From: Noviherbaspirillum autotrophicum
Lineage (GTDB): Bacteria; Pseudomonadota; Gammaproteobacteria; Burkholderiales; Burkholderiaceae_D
NCBI RefSeq assembly: GCF_000818395.1
Contig: NZ_JWJG01000028.1
Location: 960,726 to 1,024,725 of the forward strand
Direction: 5' to 3'
Length of the DNA stretch: 64,000 bases
The notes under the pieces are model-generated. The model was not told where the DNA came from. It searched no databases and saw only the letters and a program-made list of their open reading frames with translations. The position numbers and the translations under genes were made by a program. Below are positions 33,951 to 44,076 of the stretch, piece after piece. Position 1 is the stretch's first letter; every line of letters starts with the position of its first letter.

Positions 33951-34086
33951 ATTAAAATCATGGCAGACGGACGCGTGAAACTCGCATCACGCCCCTCCGT
34001 CTAAATGGTTTCGCCAGCACGGATCGGGCGTTTCTTTGCGGGGCAATCCGTGCAGCGCGTCCCGGTTATCCCTCGGAGAAATTGCG

Positions 34087-34395
34087 ATGAAACCATATGT
34101 AAAGCTGTTTTCATCTACGCTGTTCGTCATGGGCGCCATGCTCGTCTCACTGCCTTCGGCATATGCCGCGCGTACTGCTGAAGATCGAGCGGAAGCGCAG
34201 CAATCCAAGGAAGATATGAGTCCGCAAGGACAGTACAGGATCGCAAAGAAAGAGGCCGATGCGGCCTATCAGGAAGCGCTAACAAACTGCAAGAAAATGA
34301 GCAAGGCTGACCGCACGGCGTGCATGAAAGACGCCAAAGCCGCGCATCAAGCCGATCTTGCTCAGGCCAAAAAGGAATTCAGCAGCGGGCGATAA
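34087..34395 (+). CDS. Small periplasmic protein, unrecognised
   Basis: The 102-residue product has a clear signal peptide (KLFSSTLFVMGAMLVSLPSAYA) with cleavage before ART. The mature part is lysine- and alanine-rich and helical. It has two Cys in NCKKMSKADRTACMKDAKAA and repeats of KDAKAAH/QAKKEF type. GGAGAAA lies before the ATG. Similar short proteins are common in Burkholderiales but have no known role. The two Cys could form a disulfide in a helical hairpin. Confidence 0.75.
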   Translation: MKPYVKLFSSTLFVMGAMLVSLPSAYAARTAEDRAEAQQSKEDMSPQGQYRIAKKEADAAYQEALTNCKKMSKADRTACMKDAKAAHQADLAQAKKEFSSGR

Positions 34396-34559
34396 TTTTT
34401 ACCGGACAAATACCACAGCGCGAGAGTTGATGGCCCCGGTACTTCTGCATGTGCAGTGAACGGTAGGCGGCAGCGCAATCGTTTTCAAGCTGCTATATTG
34501 CGAGATCCAAAATGCTCACAGGAAATATTTCTTGTGTTCGCCATTCTGAAGGAGATCGC

Positions 34560-35411
34560 ATGAAACTCGCGCGCTATGGCCGTCCCGGCAAAGAAAAACC
34601 TGGACTGATTGACCCTGACGGAAAATTACGCGACCTGTCCGCAGTCATCCCCGACTTGGGGCCGGAACAGTTATCCGACAAATCGCTGGCCAAGCTGGCA
34701 CGGCTCGATTTCCGCAAGCTGCCACTGGCGCGCGGCAAGCCGCGTTGGGGCGTGCCGGTTTCCCACGTCAGCAAATTCGTTGCGATTGGCTTGAACTACT
34801 CGGATCACGCGGCCGAAGCCGGCATGGCCCTTCCAAAGGAGCCCATCATTTTTCTGAAGGCGCCCAGCTCGCTGTCCGGCGCCGATGATCCGATCATGCT
34901 GCCGAAAGGCTCGAAGAAGACCGACTGGGAAGTCGAGCTCGGTGTCGTGATCGGCACCAGGGCGCGCGCAGTCAGCGAGAAAGAGGCGATGCAGTACGTG
35001 GCCGGCTATTGCGTCGTCAATGACGTTTCGGAGCGCGAATTCCAGCTGGAACGCGGGTCGCAATGGGACAAGGGGAAAGGCTGCGATACGTTTGGCCCGG
35101 TGGGACCTTGGCTAGTGACCAAGGATGAGGTTCCCAATCCGCAGCGGCTCGATCTCTGGCTTGACTTGAATGGAAAACGCATGCAGTCGGGCAACACCAA
35201 GACCATGGTCTTTTCCGTTGCCAAGATTGTCAGTTATGTCAGCCGCTTCATGACACTCATGCCTGGTGACATTATCACCACTGGCACTCCGCCCGGCGTC
35301 GGCATGGGCATGAAACCGCCGCTCTTCCTCAAGCGCAACGACGAACTGGTGCTGGGCATCGCCGGGCTTGGCGAACAACACCAGAAAGTAATTCCGTATC
35401 AGGCCGGCTGA
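34560..35411 (+). CDS. Fumarylacetoacetate hydrolase family protein
   Basis: The 283-residue enzyme has the FAH fold marks: IGLNYSDHAAEAGMALPKEPIIFLKAPSSL, DWEVELGVVIG with metal-binding Glu and Asp, and DIITTGTPPGVGMGMKPP near the C-terminus. The family hydrolyses or isomerises acyl-pyruvates and ring-cleavage products; this subgroup is often named 2-hydroxyhepta-2,4-diene-1,7-dioate isomerase or ureidoglycolate lyase-like. AAGGAG precedes the ATG at 34560. It converges on the isomerase/hydrolase pair that follows, across a perfect hairpin. Confidence 0.88.
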   Translation: MKLARYGRPGKEKPGLIDPDGKLRDLSAVIPDLGPEQLSDKSLAKLARLDFRKLPLARGKPRWGVPVSHVSKFVAIGLNYSDHAAEAGMALPKEPIIFLKAPSSLSGADDPIMLPKGSKKTDWEVELGVVIGTRARAVSEKEAMQYVAGYCVVNDVSEREFQLERGSQWDKGKGCDTFGPVGPWLVTKDEVPNPQRLDLWLDLNGKRMQSGNTKTMVFSVAKIVSYVSRFMTLMPGDIITTGTPPGVGMGMKPPLFLKRNDELVLGIAGLGEQHQKVIPYQAG

Positions 35412-35417
35412 TGTGCA

Positions 35418-35435
35418 AGGGCCTGCTCAGGCCCT
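35418..35435. terminator. Hairpin between convergent genes
   Basis: AGGGCCTG and CAGGCCCT form a perfect 8-base-pair stem with a two-base loop, just after the FAH gene stop. It has no T-run on either side, so its strength as a terminator is uncertain. Confidence 0.45.
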
Positions 35436-35450
35436 CCCCCGTACCTGCGC

Positions 35451-36107
35451 CTATTCAGCATCCGGCTGCCTGGACGGCATGGCGTCGGCAAACGCGTCCA
35501 GCGCCAGGCAAGCATCATTGATGCGCATAATGGTTGGCATTCCCGAGAGATTGCACTGCATGCGTTGTGCATTCGCAATCTGAGGGACCAGGAAGCAATC
35601 GGCCAGCGTCGATGTATTGCCATAACAGAACATCCCTGTCCGCTTGTCGCGCGCAAGCAGGGTTTCCACCGAGGCCAGCCCATGTTCGCACCAATGCCGG
35701 TACCAAGCGTTCTTGTCATCCTCGCCGACCTTCAGTTCCCGCACGAGGTAACGCAGCACGCGCAGGTTGTTGAGGGGGTGAATTTCGCACGCAATCGTGA
35801 GCGCGATGCTGCGCAAGTAAGCGCGATCGACGGGATCTTGCGGCAAGAGCGGCGGCGCCGGATGCGTTTCTTCCAGATATTCGATAATCGCCAGCGACTG
35901 TGTGAGTACCGCAGCCTGATCTTGCATGTCGTCGATCAGGGCCGGGATCACGCCGTCCGGATTGAGCTTCAGGTAATCCGGGGCAAACTGCTGTCCGCCA
36001 TCCTTGAGCAAGTGCACCGGCACCGTTTCGTACGGCAGCCCTTTCAGGTTCAGTGCAATGCGCACTCGATACGAGGCCGAGCTGCGAAAATAGCTGTAGA
36101 GCTTCAT
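35451..36107 (-). CDS. maiA: Maleylacetoacetate/maleylpyruvate isomerase (zeta-class GST)
   Basis: The 218-residue enzyme starts MKLYSYFRSSASYRVRIALN, the SSxSYRVRIAL glutathione site of zeta-class transferases. NPDGVIPALIDD and LTQSLAIIEYLEE complete the thioredoxin-like domain, and CEIHPLNNLRVLRYL opens the helical one. It turns the cis ring-cleavage product into the trans form using glutathione. The gene follows a fumarylpyruvate hydrolase-like gene by 22 bases on the same strand. That favours maleylpyruvate (gentisate route, NagL-type) over maleylacetoacetate, though no dioxygenase is in the window. Confidence 0.88.
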   Translation of the reverse strand: MKLYSYFRSSASYRVRIALNLKGLPYETVPVHLLKDGGQQFAPDYLKLNPDGVIPALIDDMQDQAAVLTQSLAIIEYLEETHPAPPLLPQDPVDRAYLRSIALTIACEIHPLNNLRVLRYLVRELKVGEDDKNAWYRHWCEHGLASVETLLARDKRTGMFCYGNTSTLADCFLVPQIANAQRMQCNLSGMPTIMRINDACLALDAFADAMPSRQPDAE

Positions 36108-36129
36108 GCGCCTGTTCCCTGAAATATAC

Positions 36130-36822
36130 CTAGACGATTTTCACGCGCAGCTCGCCCAGCCCGTCGATTCTCCCCTCGAGCAGATCGCCGCGCTGGACCG
36201 CTGCCACACCTTCCGGCGTGCCGCTAAAAATCAAGTCGCCGGGTTGCAGCTCGAAGTACTTCGACAGATGCTCGATTGTTTCGGCAACATTCCAGATCAG
36301 TTTGCCAATGTCGCTGCTCTGCCGCTTCGCACCATTGACGTCGAGAGAAATGGCGCCTTGTGTGATGTTTCCGGTTTCGGCCACGCGGTGGATCGGCGCA
36401 ATCGGCGCCGCGTTGTCGAATCCCTTGCCCGTGCACCAGGGGCGCCCCAGTTTCTTGGCCTCGCCCTGCAAGTCGCGGCGGGTCATGTCGAGGCCGACGG
36501 CATAGCCCCACACATGCTGCAATGCGTCGGCGGCAGCGATATTCTTGCCGCCCTTCCCGATTGCCACCACCAGTTCGATCTCGTGATGCAGGTCAGTGGT
36601 CATGCCAGGGTACGGCATTTCACCGATGGCATCGTGTGGAACCGGCAACACGGCATCGGCCGGCTTCATGAAAAAGAAGGGAGCTTCGCGTCCGGTGGCA
36701 CCCATTTCCTTGGCGTGCTCGACATAATTGCGTCCGACGCAGTAGATGCGATGTACAGGGAACAATTCGTTGCTGCCGGCAACAGAAACAGTGGGGATGT
36801 GGGGCGGGAAAGCATAGAGCAT
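36130..36822 (-). CDS. Fumarylpyruvate hydrolase-like FAH family protein (NagK type)
   Basis: The 230-residue protein is the short FAH form: IYCVGRNYVEHAKEMGA, PFFFMKPADAVL, DLHHEIELVVAIG with metal ligands, and GDLIFSGTPEGVAAVQRGD. This matches NagK/YcgM-type enzymes that split fumarylpyruvate to fumarate and pyruvate. GAGGAGG lies before the ATG. Together with the adjacent isomerase it would finish gentisate breakdown. It is only distantly similar to the FAH gene at 34560. Confidence 0.87.
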   Translation of the reverse strand: MLYAFPPHIPTVSVAGSNELFPVHRIYCVGRNYVEHAKEMGATGREAPFFFMKPADAVLPVPHDAIGEMPYPGMTTDLHHEIELVVAIGKGGKNIAAADALQHVWGYAVGLDMTRRDLQGEAKKLGRPWCTGKGFDNAAPIAPIHRVAETGNITQGAISLDVNGAKRQSSDIGKLIWNVAETIEHLSKYFELQPGDLIFSGTPEGVAAVQRGDLLEGRIDGLGELRVKIV

Positions 36823-36971
36823 GAAAGCCTCCTCTAGGATGACGTTTCATTATGCCATCGCTCGCTCAAGAAGGCAGGCAGCAGCCCGCCATGCAATCAT
36901 GCCTGCACAGGCACTTTTCATTTGCCGGATGATCCCAATATTCTTATCTGCTGCGTTATTTGGAGAATGCC

Positions 36972-37283
36972 ATGTTCTTTCGCCTGCGTCGCCTGCTCCG
37001 CACGGCCGGTCGCGATCTCGTCGTCTTGTGGTATGCGTTCCGCCATCCAGACACCCCCGGCGCCGTCAAGCTGTTGTCCATCCTGTTGGCGCTGTATGTG
37101 TTCAGTCCCATCGACCTGGTGCCGGATGCATTACCGGTGCTTGGCTGGCTCGATGATGCAACCCTGCTCGCCATCGGCATTCCCGCGATCCTGAAGCTCA
37201 TGCCGCAGTCGCCGCTCCTTGAATCGTATGGCGCGGCCGACCGCTTCCTGTCGCGCTGGATCTTCTGGCGCAAGCGTTCCTGA
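36972..37283 (+). CDS. YkvA/DUF1232 family small membrane protein
   Basis: The 103-residue protein contains the DUF1232 core VLWYAFRHPDTPGAVKLLSILLALYVFSPIDLVPD followed by LGWLDDATLLAIGIPAIL, with two membrane segments. The family is widespread and of unknown role. GGAG at 36962-36965 fits ATG 36972 better than a TTG at 36960. It stands alone between divergent and convergent neighbours. Confidence 0.85.
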   Translation: MFFRLRRLLRTAGRDLVVLWYAFRHPDTPGAVKLLSILLALYVFSPIDLVPDALPVLGWLDDATLLAIGIPAILKLMPQSPLLESYGAADRFLSRWIFWRKRS

Positions 37284-37299
37284 CGGCGGCACAAAACAA

Positions 37300-37332
37300 A
37301 ACCGCCTTGCCGGTCACCCTGGCAAGGCGGTT
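37300..37332. terminator. Terminator-like hairpin between convergent genes
   Basis: AACCGCCTTGCC (37300-37311) pairs perfectly with GGCAAGGCGGTT over a 9-base loop. It can stop both the DUF1232 gene and the liv operon; the minus-strand side has an A/T mix rather than a pure T-run. Confidence 0.7.
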
Positions 37333-37353
37333 AGTTTGCGTGAGGATAAGGCT

Positions 37354-38079
37354 TCAGCCTTCGCCCAGATACGCTTCTTTCACCTTCGGATCGTCGAGCA
37401 TGTCTTTCGCATTGCCGTTCATCGTGATGAGGCCGGAGTCCATCACGTAGCCGCGGTGCGCCGCCTGCAACGCGAGCTTCGCATTCTGCTCGACCAGCAA
37501 GATCGTCACGCCTTGTGCCGACACCGTGCGCACCACTTCAAAGATCTTTTCCACCATGATCGGCGACAGGCCCATCGACGGCTCGTCCAGCAGCAGCAGC
37601 TTCGGATGGCTCATCAATGCGCGTGCCATCGCCAGCATTTGCTGCTCGCCGCCCGACAGCGTGCCCGCCAGCTGCGCAGAGCGCTCCTTCAGACGCGGGA
37701 ACACGCCGAACCACTTGTCGATATCGGCCTGGATGCCCGCCTTGTCGCTGCGGGTGTAAGCGCCCATCATCAGGTTTTCCAGGATGGACATGCGCGTGAA
37801 TACGCCACGGCCTTCCGGCACCATCGCCAGGTTCTTCTTCACCAGTTCGAAGGAATTGGTGCCCATGATGGACGAACCGACATAGTGGATCTGCCCTTCC
37901 ACCTTGCAGCCAGGCAGCGTGCCGGTAATCGCCTTCAGCGTCGTGGTCTTGCCCGCGCCGTTCGCGCCGATCAGCGTAACCAGCTCACCCTTGTTGACTT
38001 CGAGGTCGATGCCCTTGACCGCCTGGATACCGCCATAGGCGATTTTCAGGCCGCTGATCTTCAGAATATTTTCACTCAT
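37354..38079 (-). CDS. livF: Branched-chain amino acid ABC transporter ATPase LivF
   Basis: The 241-residue ATPase has Walker A GANGAGKTTTLKAI, the signature LSGGEQQMLAMARALM, Walker B LLLLDEPSMGLSP and the LivF-typical MVPEGRGVFTRMSILENL. It powers uptake of Leu/Ile/Val or related amides with LivG. ATG 38079 overlaps the livG stop (TAATG), so the two are coupled; a longer frame upstream lies inside livG. It is the last gene of livHMGF. Confidence 0.93.
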   Translation of the reverse strand: MSENILKISGLKIAYGGIQAVKGIDLEVNKGELVTLIGANGAGKTTTLKAITGTLPGCKVEGQIHYVGSSIMGTNSFELVKKNLAMVPEGRGVFTRMSILENLMMGAYTRSDKAGIQADIDKWFGVFPRLKERSAQLAGTLSGGEQQMLAMARALMSHPKLLLLDEPSMGLSPIMVEKIFEVVRTVSAQGVTILLVEQNAKLALQAAHRGYVMDSGLITMNGNAKDMLDDPKVKEAYLGEG

Positions 38080-38849
38080 TAATGAGACCCTCCCAAGTAT
38101 GCCTCGATCACCGCCGGGTTCTTCTGCACCTCGGCCGGCACGCCTTCCGCGATCGGTTTTCCGTAGTCCAGCACGGTCAGGCGATCGCACAGTCCCATCA
38201 TCAGTTTCACGTCGTGCTCAATCAGCAGAATCGTCTTGCCTTCGGCCTTGATCTTCACCAGCAGCTCGCGCAACGCGAGTTTTTCGGTCGCGTTCATGCC
38301 GGCGGCCGGTTCGTCCAGCGCCAAGAGTTGCGGATCGGTGGCGAGTGCGCGGGCAATTTCCAGGCGACGCTGGTCGCCGTAGGACAGATGGCGCGAGGTG
38401 CGGTGCGCGAATTGGGCGATGCCGACGAAGTCGAGCAGCTCCATTGCGCGCTTCTTGATCGCTGCTTCTTCTTCGCGCGCTGCCTTATGGTGCAGGATGG
38501 CGCCGATGACGCCCTGGTGCGTGCGCACGTGGCGCCCGACCATGACGTTTTCCAGCGCCGACATCTCGCCGAACAGGCGGATGTTCTGGAAGGTGCGGGC
38601 GATGCCGGCCTTGGCCACTTCGTGCGGCGCGGACGGCGAATACGGCTTGCCGGCGAGTTCGAAGGAGCCGGTATCCGGCTGGTACAGGCCGGTGATGACG
38701 TTGAAGAACGTAGTCTTGCCGGCGCCGTTCGGACCGATCAGGCCATAGATCTGGCCGCGCATGATCTTGATGTTAACTTCCGACAGTGCCTGCAAGCCGC
38801 CGAAGCGCTTGTTGACACCTGAGATATTGAGAATAACTTGTTCGCTCAT
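38079..38849 (-). CDS. livG: Branched-chain amino acid ABC transporter ATPase LivG
   Basis: The 256-residue ATPase shows Walker A GPNGAGKTTFFNVITGL, signature LSYGDQRRLEIARALA and Walker B LLALDEPAAGMNATEK, with the LivG-typical IARTFQNIRLFGEMSALENV. It pairs with LivF on the membrane complex LivHM. AAGGA precedes the start. No substrate-binding protein gene (livJ/K) adjoins the operon, so it must be supplied from elsewhere. Confidence 0.93.
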   Translation of the reverse strand: MSEQVILNISGVNKRFGGLQALSEVNIKIMRGQIYGLIGPNGAGKTTFFNVITGLYQPDTGSFELAGKPYSPSAPHEVAKAGIARTFQNIRLFGEMSALENVMVGRHVRTHQGVIGAILHHKAAREEEAAIKKRAMELLDFVGIAQFAHRTSRHLSYGDQRRLEIARALATDPQLLALDEPAAGMNATEKLALRELLVKIKAEGKTILLIEHDVKLMMGLCDRLTVLDYGKPIAEGVPAEVQKNPAVIEAYLGGSH

Positions 38850-38858
38850 GGAGTTTCC

Positions 38859-40079
<1,221 letters not shown>

Positions 40080-40102
40080 GAAGTTCTCCTATCCTTGTAC
40101 GC

Positions 40103-41032
40103 TTAGGCGCGGTCAGCCACGCGCTCGCCCATGATGCCGGACGGACGCAGGGTGAGCACGATGATCAGCACGACGAATGCAAAGATGTCCTGGTACTGGC
40201 TGCCGAGGAAGTTGCCCGTCAGGTCACCGATATAACCGGCGCCGAGGCTCTCGATCAGGCCGAGCAGAATGCCGCCGACCATCGCGCCGTAGATATTGCC
40301 GATCCCGCCCAGCACCGCGGCGGAGAAGGCCTTCAGGCCGGGCACGAAGCCCATCGCGAATTGCGCGGAGGAGTAATTCGCTCCCCACATTACACCCGCA
40401 ACGGCCGCCAGCGCGGCACCGATCGCAAACGTCATGACGATGACGCGATTGGAGTCGACACCCATCAGGCCGGCGACGCGCGGGTTTTCAGCGGTGGCGC
40501 GCATGGCGCGGCCCATCTTGGTTTTTTCCACCAGCAGCACCAGCGCGATCATCGATGCCGTCGCCAGCACCAGCAGCATCACCTGGGTCGGAGAAATCAA
40601 TGCGCCGAGGAGAGTAAACGAATCGGTCGGCATCACCGGCGGGAACGGCACCGGGCTGCGGCCCCAGATCATCATCGCGAAGGTCTGCAACAGGATCGAC
40701 ACGCCGATAGCGGTGATCAGCGGCGCCAGGCGCGGGGCATTGCGCAGGCGGCGGTATGCCACGCGCTCGATGATGATATTGACCAACACGCACACCGGGA
40801 TTGCTCCGACGATGGCGATGCAAAGCTTGACGATGCCAGGCAGGCCAGGCGCAGCCGTTTCCAGAAACTTCAGAATGGTGACACCGACCATGGCACCCAC
40901 CATCAGCACGTCGCCGTGCGCAAAGTTGATCAGGTTCAGAACGCCGTACACCATGGTGTACCCGAGTGCGACGAGTGCATACATACTGCCAAGCACCAGT
41001 CCATTAATGATTTGTTGGATAAATATATCCAT
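40103..41032 (-). CDS. livH: Branched-chain amino acid ABC transporter permease LivH
   Basis: The 309-residue permease starts MDIFIQQIINGLVLGSMYALVALGYTMVYGVLNLINFAHGD, very typical of LivH. It has a later ENPRVAGLMGVDSNRVIVMTFAIGAALAAVAGVM and GLKAFSAAVLGGIGNIYGAMVGG. It is the first structural gene of the operon. Upstream lie a hairpin with T-run and an 18-residue leader ORF, which suggest attenuation control. Confidence 0.93.
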   Translation of the reverse strand: MDIFIQQIINGLVLGSMYALVALGYTMVYGVLNLINFAHGDVLMVGAMVGVTILKFLETAAPGLPGIVKLCIAIVGAIPVCVLVNIIIERVAYRRLRNAPRLAPLITAIGVSILLQTFAMMIWGRSPVPFPPVMPTDSFTLLGALISPTQVMLLVLATASMIALVLLVEKTKMGRAMRATAENPRVAGLMGVDSNRVIVMTFAIGAALAAVAGVMWGANYSSAQFAMGFVPGLKAFSAAVLGGIGNIYGAMVGGILLGLIESLGAGYIGDLTGNFLGSQYQDIFAFVVLIIVLTLRPSGIMGERVADRA

Positions 41033-41123
41033 GGTTTACCTGCCTCTAAAAGGATCGTTCAAATCGTTTTGCAACTTCGCTGCCGTTTGGCATGTGCACT
41101 GCAGCAAAATCCGTTCCGGATAA

Positions 41124-41160
41124 CAAAAACGGCACCCGGGTGAGATCCTCATGGGTGCCG
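41124..41160 (-). terminator. Attenuator-like hairpin before livH
   Basis: On the minus strand CGGCACCC and GGGTGCCG (41153-41160 and 41130-41137) form an 8-base-pair stem followed by TTTTTGTT. It lies between the leader ORF at 41178-41234 and livH, about 100 bases before livH. This is the position of a transcription attenuator. Confidence 0.65.
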
Positions 41161-41177
41161 CTTGATGTGCGCGATTG

Positions 41178-41234
41178 TTAACTGAAAAGACGTACCGCGA
41201 CTGGGCGAGTAGCGTTGGCGTGATTGGTGCACAT
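41178..41234 (-). CDS. 18-residue leader peptide upstream of livHMGF
   Basis: An ATG at 41234 with GGAGA eight bases before opens a short frame encoding MCTNHANATRPVAVRLFS and then TAA. It is followed by the hairpin/T-run at 41124-41160 and livH. The order promoter, short ORF, terminator, transport operon is that of ribosome-mediated attenuation or an upstream regulatory ORF. The peptide is not strongly rich in Leu, Ile or Val (two Val, one Leu), so the amino acid sensed is unclear. Confidence 0.5.
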   Translation of the reverse strand: MCTNHANATRPVAVRLFS

Positions 41235-41316
41235 GGTAATGTCTCCTGACGTCGTCTTCGGTAAAAACTTTTTTAGTTGAGTGTTGCCTTTTGGGCGTTC
41301 ACTGAAACCGGGCGGA

Positions 41317-41322
41317 ATTATA
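41317..41322 (-). promoter_or_regulatory. -10 element of the liv leader transcript
   Basis: On the minus strand TATAAT stands about 83 bases before the leader ATG; the -35 region is poor (GTTTCT at 17-base spacing). This suggests a promoter needing an activator, and a leader of about 75 bases ahead of the short ORF. Confidence 0.45.
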
Positions 41323-41703
41323 CCCAACCTGTTCAGTTAAGAAACATAATTGAAATATAGATTCGGTCCGTGATTCGATTTGGTGCACGATTGTGCTATT
41401 GCTGCAACATAAGCCAATGATGCGTCTGGCCTCGGTCACTGAAACAGCTGCAGCCCATTGAAAAAGTTGACTGCTTACTACGTTATATTCGAAAAAGAAA
41501 AAACCGCTCGAATATTTATCGTTTCAGTGCCGGAACCAATCTGCAGCAGGCTTCATTACGCAATGAACAGCTGTTCGCCGTTGGGTCGTTTATCCAGATT
41601 CAATTCAGCAACGCAACCTGAATCATAACGAGGAACCGGATAAACAATTGATGGAAATTGGGAGGTCGTTCTGAATTAAATTCCGGCTACCGCGCAACTA
41701 CCC
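41323..41703. other. Intergenic region between liv leader and ispH, no gene seen
   Basis: This stretch is AT-rich and holds upstream promoter sequence for the liv operon. It also covers the 3' side of ispH. No RNA gene or repeat is supported. Confidence 0.4.
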
Positions 41704-42645
41704 TTACGCGGCACGCGATCCGTTAAGCCCCTTCGGCATCGGGAAGGTGACATTTTCTTCCACGCCGGCCAATGGGCGCACGCTTTTTGCGCCAAGTTCC
41801 TTCAAGCGGTCGATCACCGCCTGCACCAGCACTTCCGGGGCGGATGCACCTGCGGTGACGCCAATCCGGCTACGCCCTTCGAGCCATGCCGGATTGATCT
41901 GCGATGCATTGTCCACCATGTAGGCAGCGGTGCCCTTTTTATCGGCGACCTCACGCAAGCGGTTGGAATTGGAACTGTTCGGACTGCCCACCACAATCAC
42001 CAAGTCCACCTGCGGCGCCATGAACTTGACTGCCTCCTGGCGATTGGTCGTGGCGTAGCAGATATCGCCTTTCTTCGGTTCGACGATGCTTGGAAACCTG
42101 CTTTTCAATGCGCCGATGATGCCGGCCGTATCATCGACCGACAGCGTGGTCTGCGATACATAAGCCAGCATGTCCGGATTCGTTACCTGCAGCTTCTCGA
42201 CATCATCGACCGTCTCGACCAGGTACATCCCTCCCTCGGTCTGCCCCATGGTTCCTTCGACTTCCGGGTGCCCAGCATGGCCGATCATGATGATTTCCCG
42301 TCCCTCGCGGCGCATCTTGGACACTTCGGTATGAACCTTGGTCACCAGCGGGCACGTTGCATCGAACACGCGCAAGCCGCGCGCAGCCGCTTCGGCCTCG
42401 ACCGACTTGGGCACGCCATGAGCGGAAAAGATCACCGTATTGCCCGACGGGACTGCATCCAGTTCTTCGATGAAGATGGCGCCCTTGCGGCGCAAGTCGT
42501 CGACCACATAAGCGTTGTGCACGATCTCGTGGCGCACGTAGATCGGCGCACCAAATTCCGCCAGCGCCCGCTCCACAATCTCGATGGCGCGGTCCACACC
42601 GGCGCAAAAGCCGCGCGGCTGTGCAAGCAATACTTCCTTATCCAT
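41704..42645 (-). CDS. ispH: 4-hydroxy-3-methylbut-2-enyl diphosphate reductase
   Basis: The 313-residue iron-sulfur enzyme makes IPP and DMAPP in the last step of the MEP isoprenoid route. The three cluster Cys lie in [12 protein letters not shown] near residue 14, [12 protein letters not shown] near residue 98 and [13 protein letters not shown] near residue 195. HGVPKSV and the [12 protein letters not shown] block complete the family. It precedes no partner of the pathway, but fkpB (slpA) lies directly upstream on the same strand, the fkpB-ispH order also found in other proteobacteria. Confidence 0.95.
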   Translation of the reverse strand: MDKEVLLAQPRGFCAGVDRAIEIVERALAEFGAPIYVRHEIVHNAYVVDDLRRKGAIFIEELDAVPSGNTVIFSAHGVPKSVEAEAAARGLRVFDATCPLVTKVHTEVSKMRREGREIIMIGHAGHPEVEGTMGQTEGGMYLVETVDDVEKLQVTNPDMLAYVSQTTLSVDDTAGIIGALKSRFPSIVEPKKGDICYATTNRQEAVKFMAPQVDLVIVVGSPNSSNSNRLREVADKKGTAAYMVDNASQINPAWLEGRSRIGVTAGASAPEVLVQAVIDRLKELGAKSVRPLAGVEENVTFPMPKGLNGSRAA

Positions 42646-42687
42646 TGTCGAATCCTTCTCTCTGCACTGCAGGCAGTGCTGCTGCCG

Positions 42688-43143
42688 TCAGAGTACGCCG
42701 ATAATCTTCACTTCGAATTTCACCGCCTGCCCGGCCAACGGATGATTGAAGTCAAATAGCGCGCTGTCGTCATCAATGGCGCGCAGCACGCCTGCAAAAC
42801 GACCGCCGCTGGGCGCAGAAAATTCGATCAGGTCGCCGATCACATACTCGTCGCCGCCAGCAGAGTTTTCGTCGAGCGTGGCGCGCGACACGCGCTGGAT
42901 CAGGTCGGGGTTGCGCGGGCCGAATGCCTGCTCCGGCGGCAACTCGAACGTCTGGTGCGCACCTTCGGGCAAGCCGAGCAGGCAGGCTTCCAGGAACGGC
43001 GCCAGTTGCCCGGTGCCCAGCTGCAGCGTGGCCGGATTATCGTTGAAGGTCGTGACGATGTCGTTGCCGTCTGCCGCAGCGAGGCGATAGTGCAAGGTCA
43101 GGTAGGCGGCTTCGGTGACAACGGGGACGGTAGCGTTTGACAT
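42688..43143 (-). CDS. fkpB: FKBP-type peptidyl-prolyl isomerase, SlpA/FkpB-like
   Basis: The 151-residue protein belongs to the small FKBP group with an inserted chaperone flap: LTLHYRLAAADGNDIVTTF, LGTGQLAPFLEACLLGLPEGAH, FELPPEQAFGPRNPDLIQ and a C-terminal FDFNHPLAGQAVKFEVKI. Such proteins act as cis-trans isomerases or chaperones in the cytoplasm. ATG 43143 is preferred over TTG 43155 since GAGAG lies before it. ispH follows on the same strand. Confidence 0.9.
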   Translation of the reverse strand: MSNATVPVVTEAAYLTLHYRLAAADGNDIVTTFNDNPATLQLGTGQLAPFLEACLLGLPEGAHQTFELPPEQAFGPRNPDLIQRVSRATLDENSAGGDEYVIGDLIEFSAPSGGRFAGVLRAIDDDSALFDFNHPLAGQAVKFEVKIIGVL

Positions 43144-43160
43144 GACATCTCTCAATTGCG

Positions 43161-43183
43161 GGGTAACTCGTTATTGTAAGCGA
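43161..43183 (-). promoter_or_regulatory. 23-base element shared with the RNase gene leader, copy 1
   Basis: The plus-strand form starts GGGTAACTCGTT and ends GTAAGCGA; it matches 50769-50791 at 20 of 23 bases. Both copies lie just upstream of minus-strand genes (fkpB here). On the gene strand it contains TTACAATAAC, so the fkpB copy could also include a -10. Confidence 0.4.
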
Positions 43184-43294
43184 GCACACGGAGAATCCGG
43201 TTGCTTTTCAGCCTGTTGGCAGGCTGCCAGATTGTCAAATTGAATCCCGATCAACGGGCAATCCGCAAAAGTTAAATTTAATGTAATTTCTGAA

Positions 43295-43300
43295 TATAAT
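43295..43300 (+). promoter_or_regulatory. -10 element ahead of radC
   Basis: TATAAT lies 36 bases before the radC start; a weak TTAAAT sits 17 bases further upstream (43272-43277). A simple housekeeping promoter is likely. Confidence 0.5.
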
Positions 43301-43335
43301 TGCCAGCCGACTTTTATTAATATTTTTACAATTCC

Positions 43336-44010
43336 ATGGCAATTATCGACTGGCCGGAGGATCAGCGCCCGCGCGAACGTCTGATCAAGCATGGTCCGCA
43401 TGTCCTTTCGGACGCCGAACTGCTCGCTGTCTTCTTGCGCGTGGGCGTCAGCGGCAAAAGCGCGGTTGACCTGGGGCGCGACATGATCGGGCATTTTGGA
43501 TCACTCAATCGCCTCTTTACCGCCAAGCTGCCTGAATTTTCAGTGATTAATGGCCTTGGCCCCGCAAAATATGCACAGCTGCAGGCAGTCTTGGAACTGG
43601 CGCGGCGCTCACTCTCGGAAGAACTGCAAACCGGACAGGCACTGAGTTCACCGCACGCGGTCAAACAGTATCTGCAACTGCTACTAGCCAACAAGCTATA
43701 TGAATCCTTCGCGGTGCTGTTCCTGGATGTGAAGAACCGGCTGCTCGCCTGCGAAGAACTATTCCGCGGCACGCTCACGCACACCAGCGTCTATCCGCGC
43801 GAAGTCGTCAAGGCGGCGCTGTCGCATAACGCGGCAAGCCTCATCCTGGCGCACAACCACCCTTCCGGCACGCCGGAGCCAAGCGCCGCCGACCGTACAT
43901 TGACGCAGGCACTGAAACAGGCCTTGGGATTGGTGGACATCCGTGTTCTCGACCATTTTGTCGTCGCCGGCCGGCAAGTTTATTCCTTCGCCGAGCATGG
44001 CGATATGTGA
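43336..44010 (+). CDS. radC: DNA repair protein RadC (JAB/MPN domain)
   Basis: The 224-residue protein has an N-terminal RadC part with the UPF0758 start ([30 protein letters not shown]), a helix-hairpin-helix around [17 protein letters not shown], and the metal-binding JAMM site [15 protein letters not shown] near residue 173. Despite its name the biochemical role is unsettled. It is full length and lies divergent from fkpB and upstream of rpmB. Confidence 0.93.
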   Translation: MAIIDWPEDQRPRERLIKHGPHVLSDAELLAVFLRVGVSGKSAVDLGRDMIGHFGSLNRLFTAKLPEFSVINGLGPAKYAQLQAVLELARRSLSEELQTGQALSSPHAVKQYLQLLLANKLYESFAVLFLDVKNRLLACEELFRGTLTHTSVYPREVVKAALSHNAASLILAHNHPSGTPEPSAADRTLTQALKQALGLVDIRVLDHFVVAGRQVYSFAEHGDM

Positions 44011-44076
44011 AATCGACAGGCTGCCAATTGTTAATTTTCACTAATAACATAAGACACAATTGTTTTTCGCAAGTCA

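Noticed and set aside
41326-41337. 12-base match AACCTGTTCAGT to the end of the IS at 24151
   Set aside because: No second end or transposase remnant nearby; likely chance, or a coincidental promoter sequence of the liv leader.
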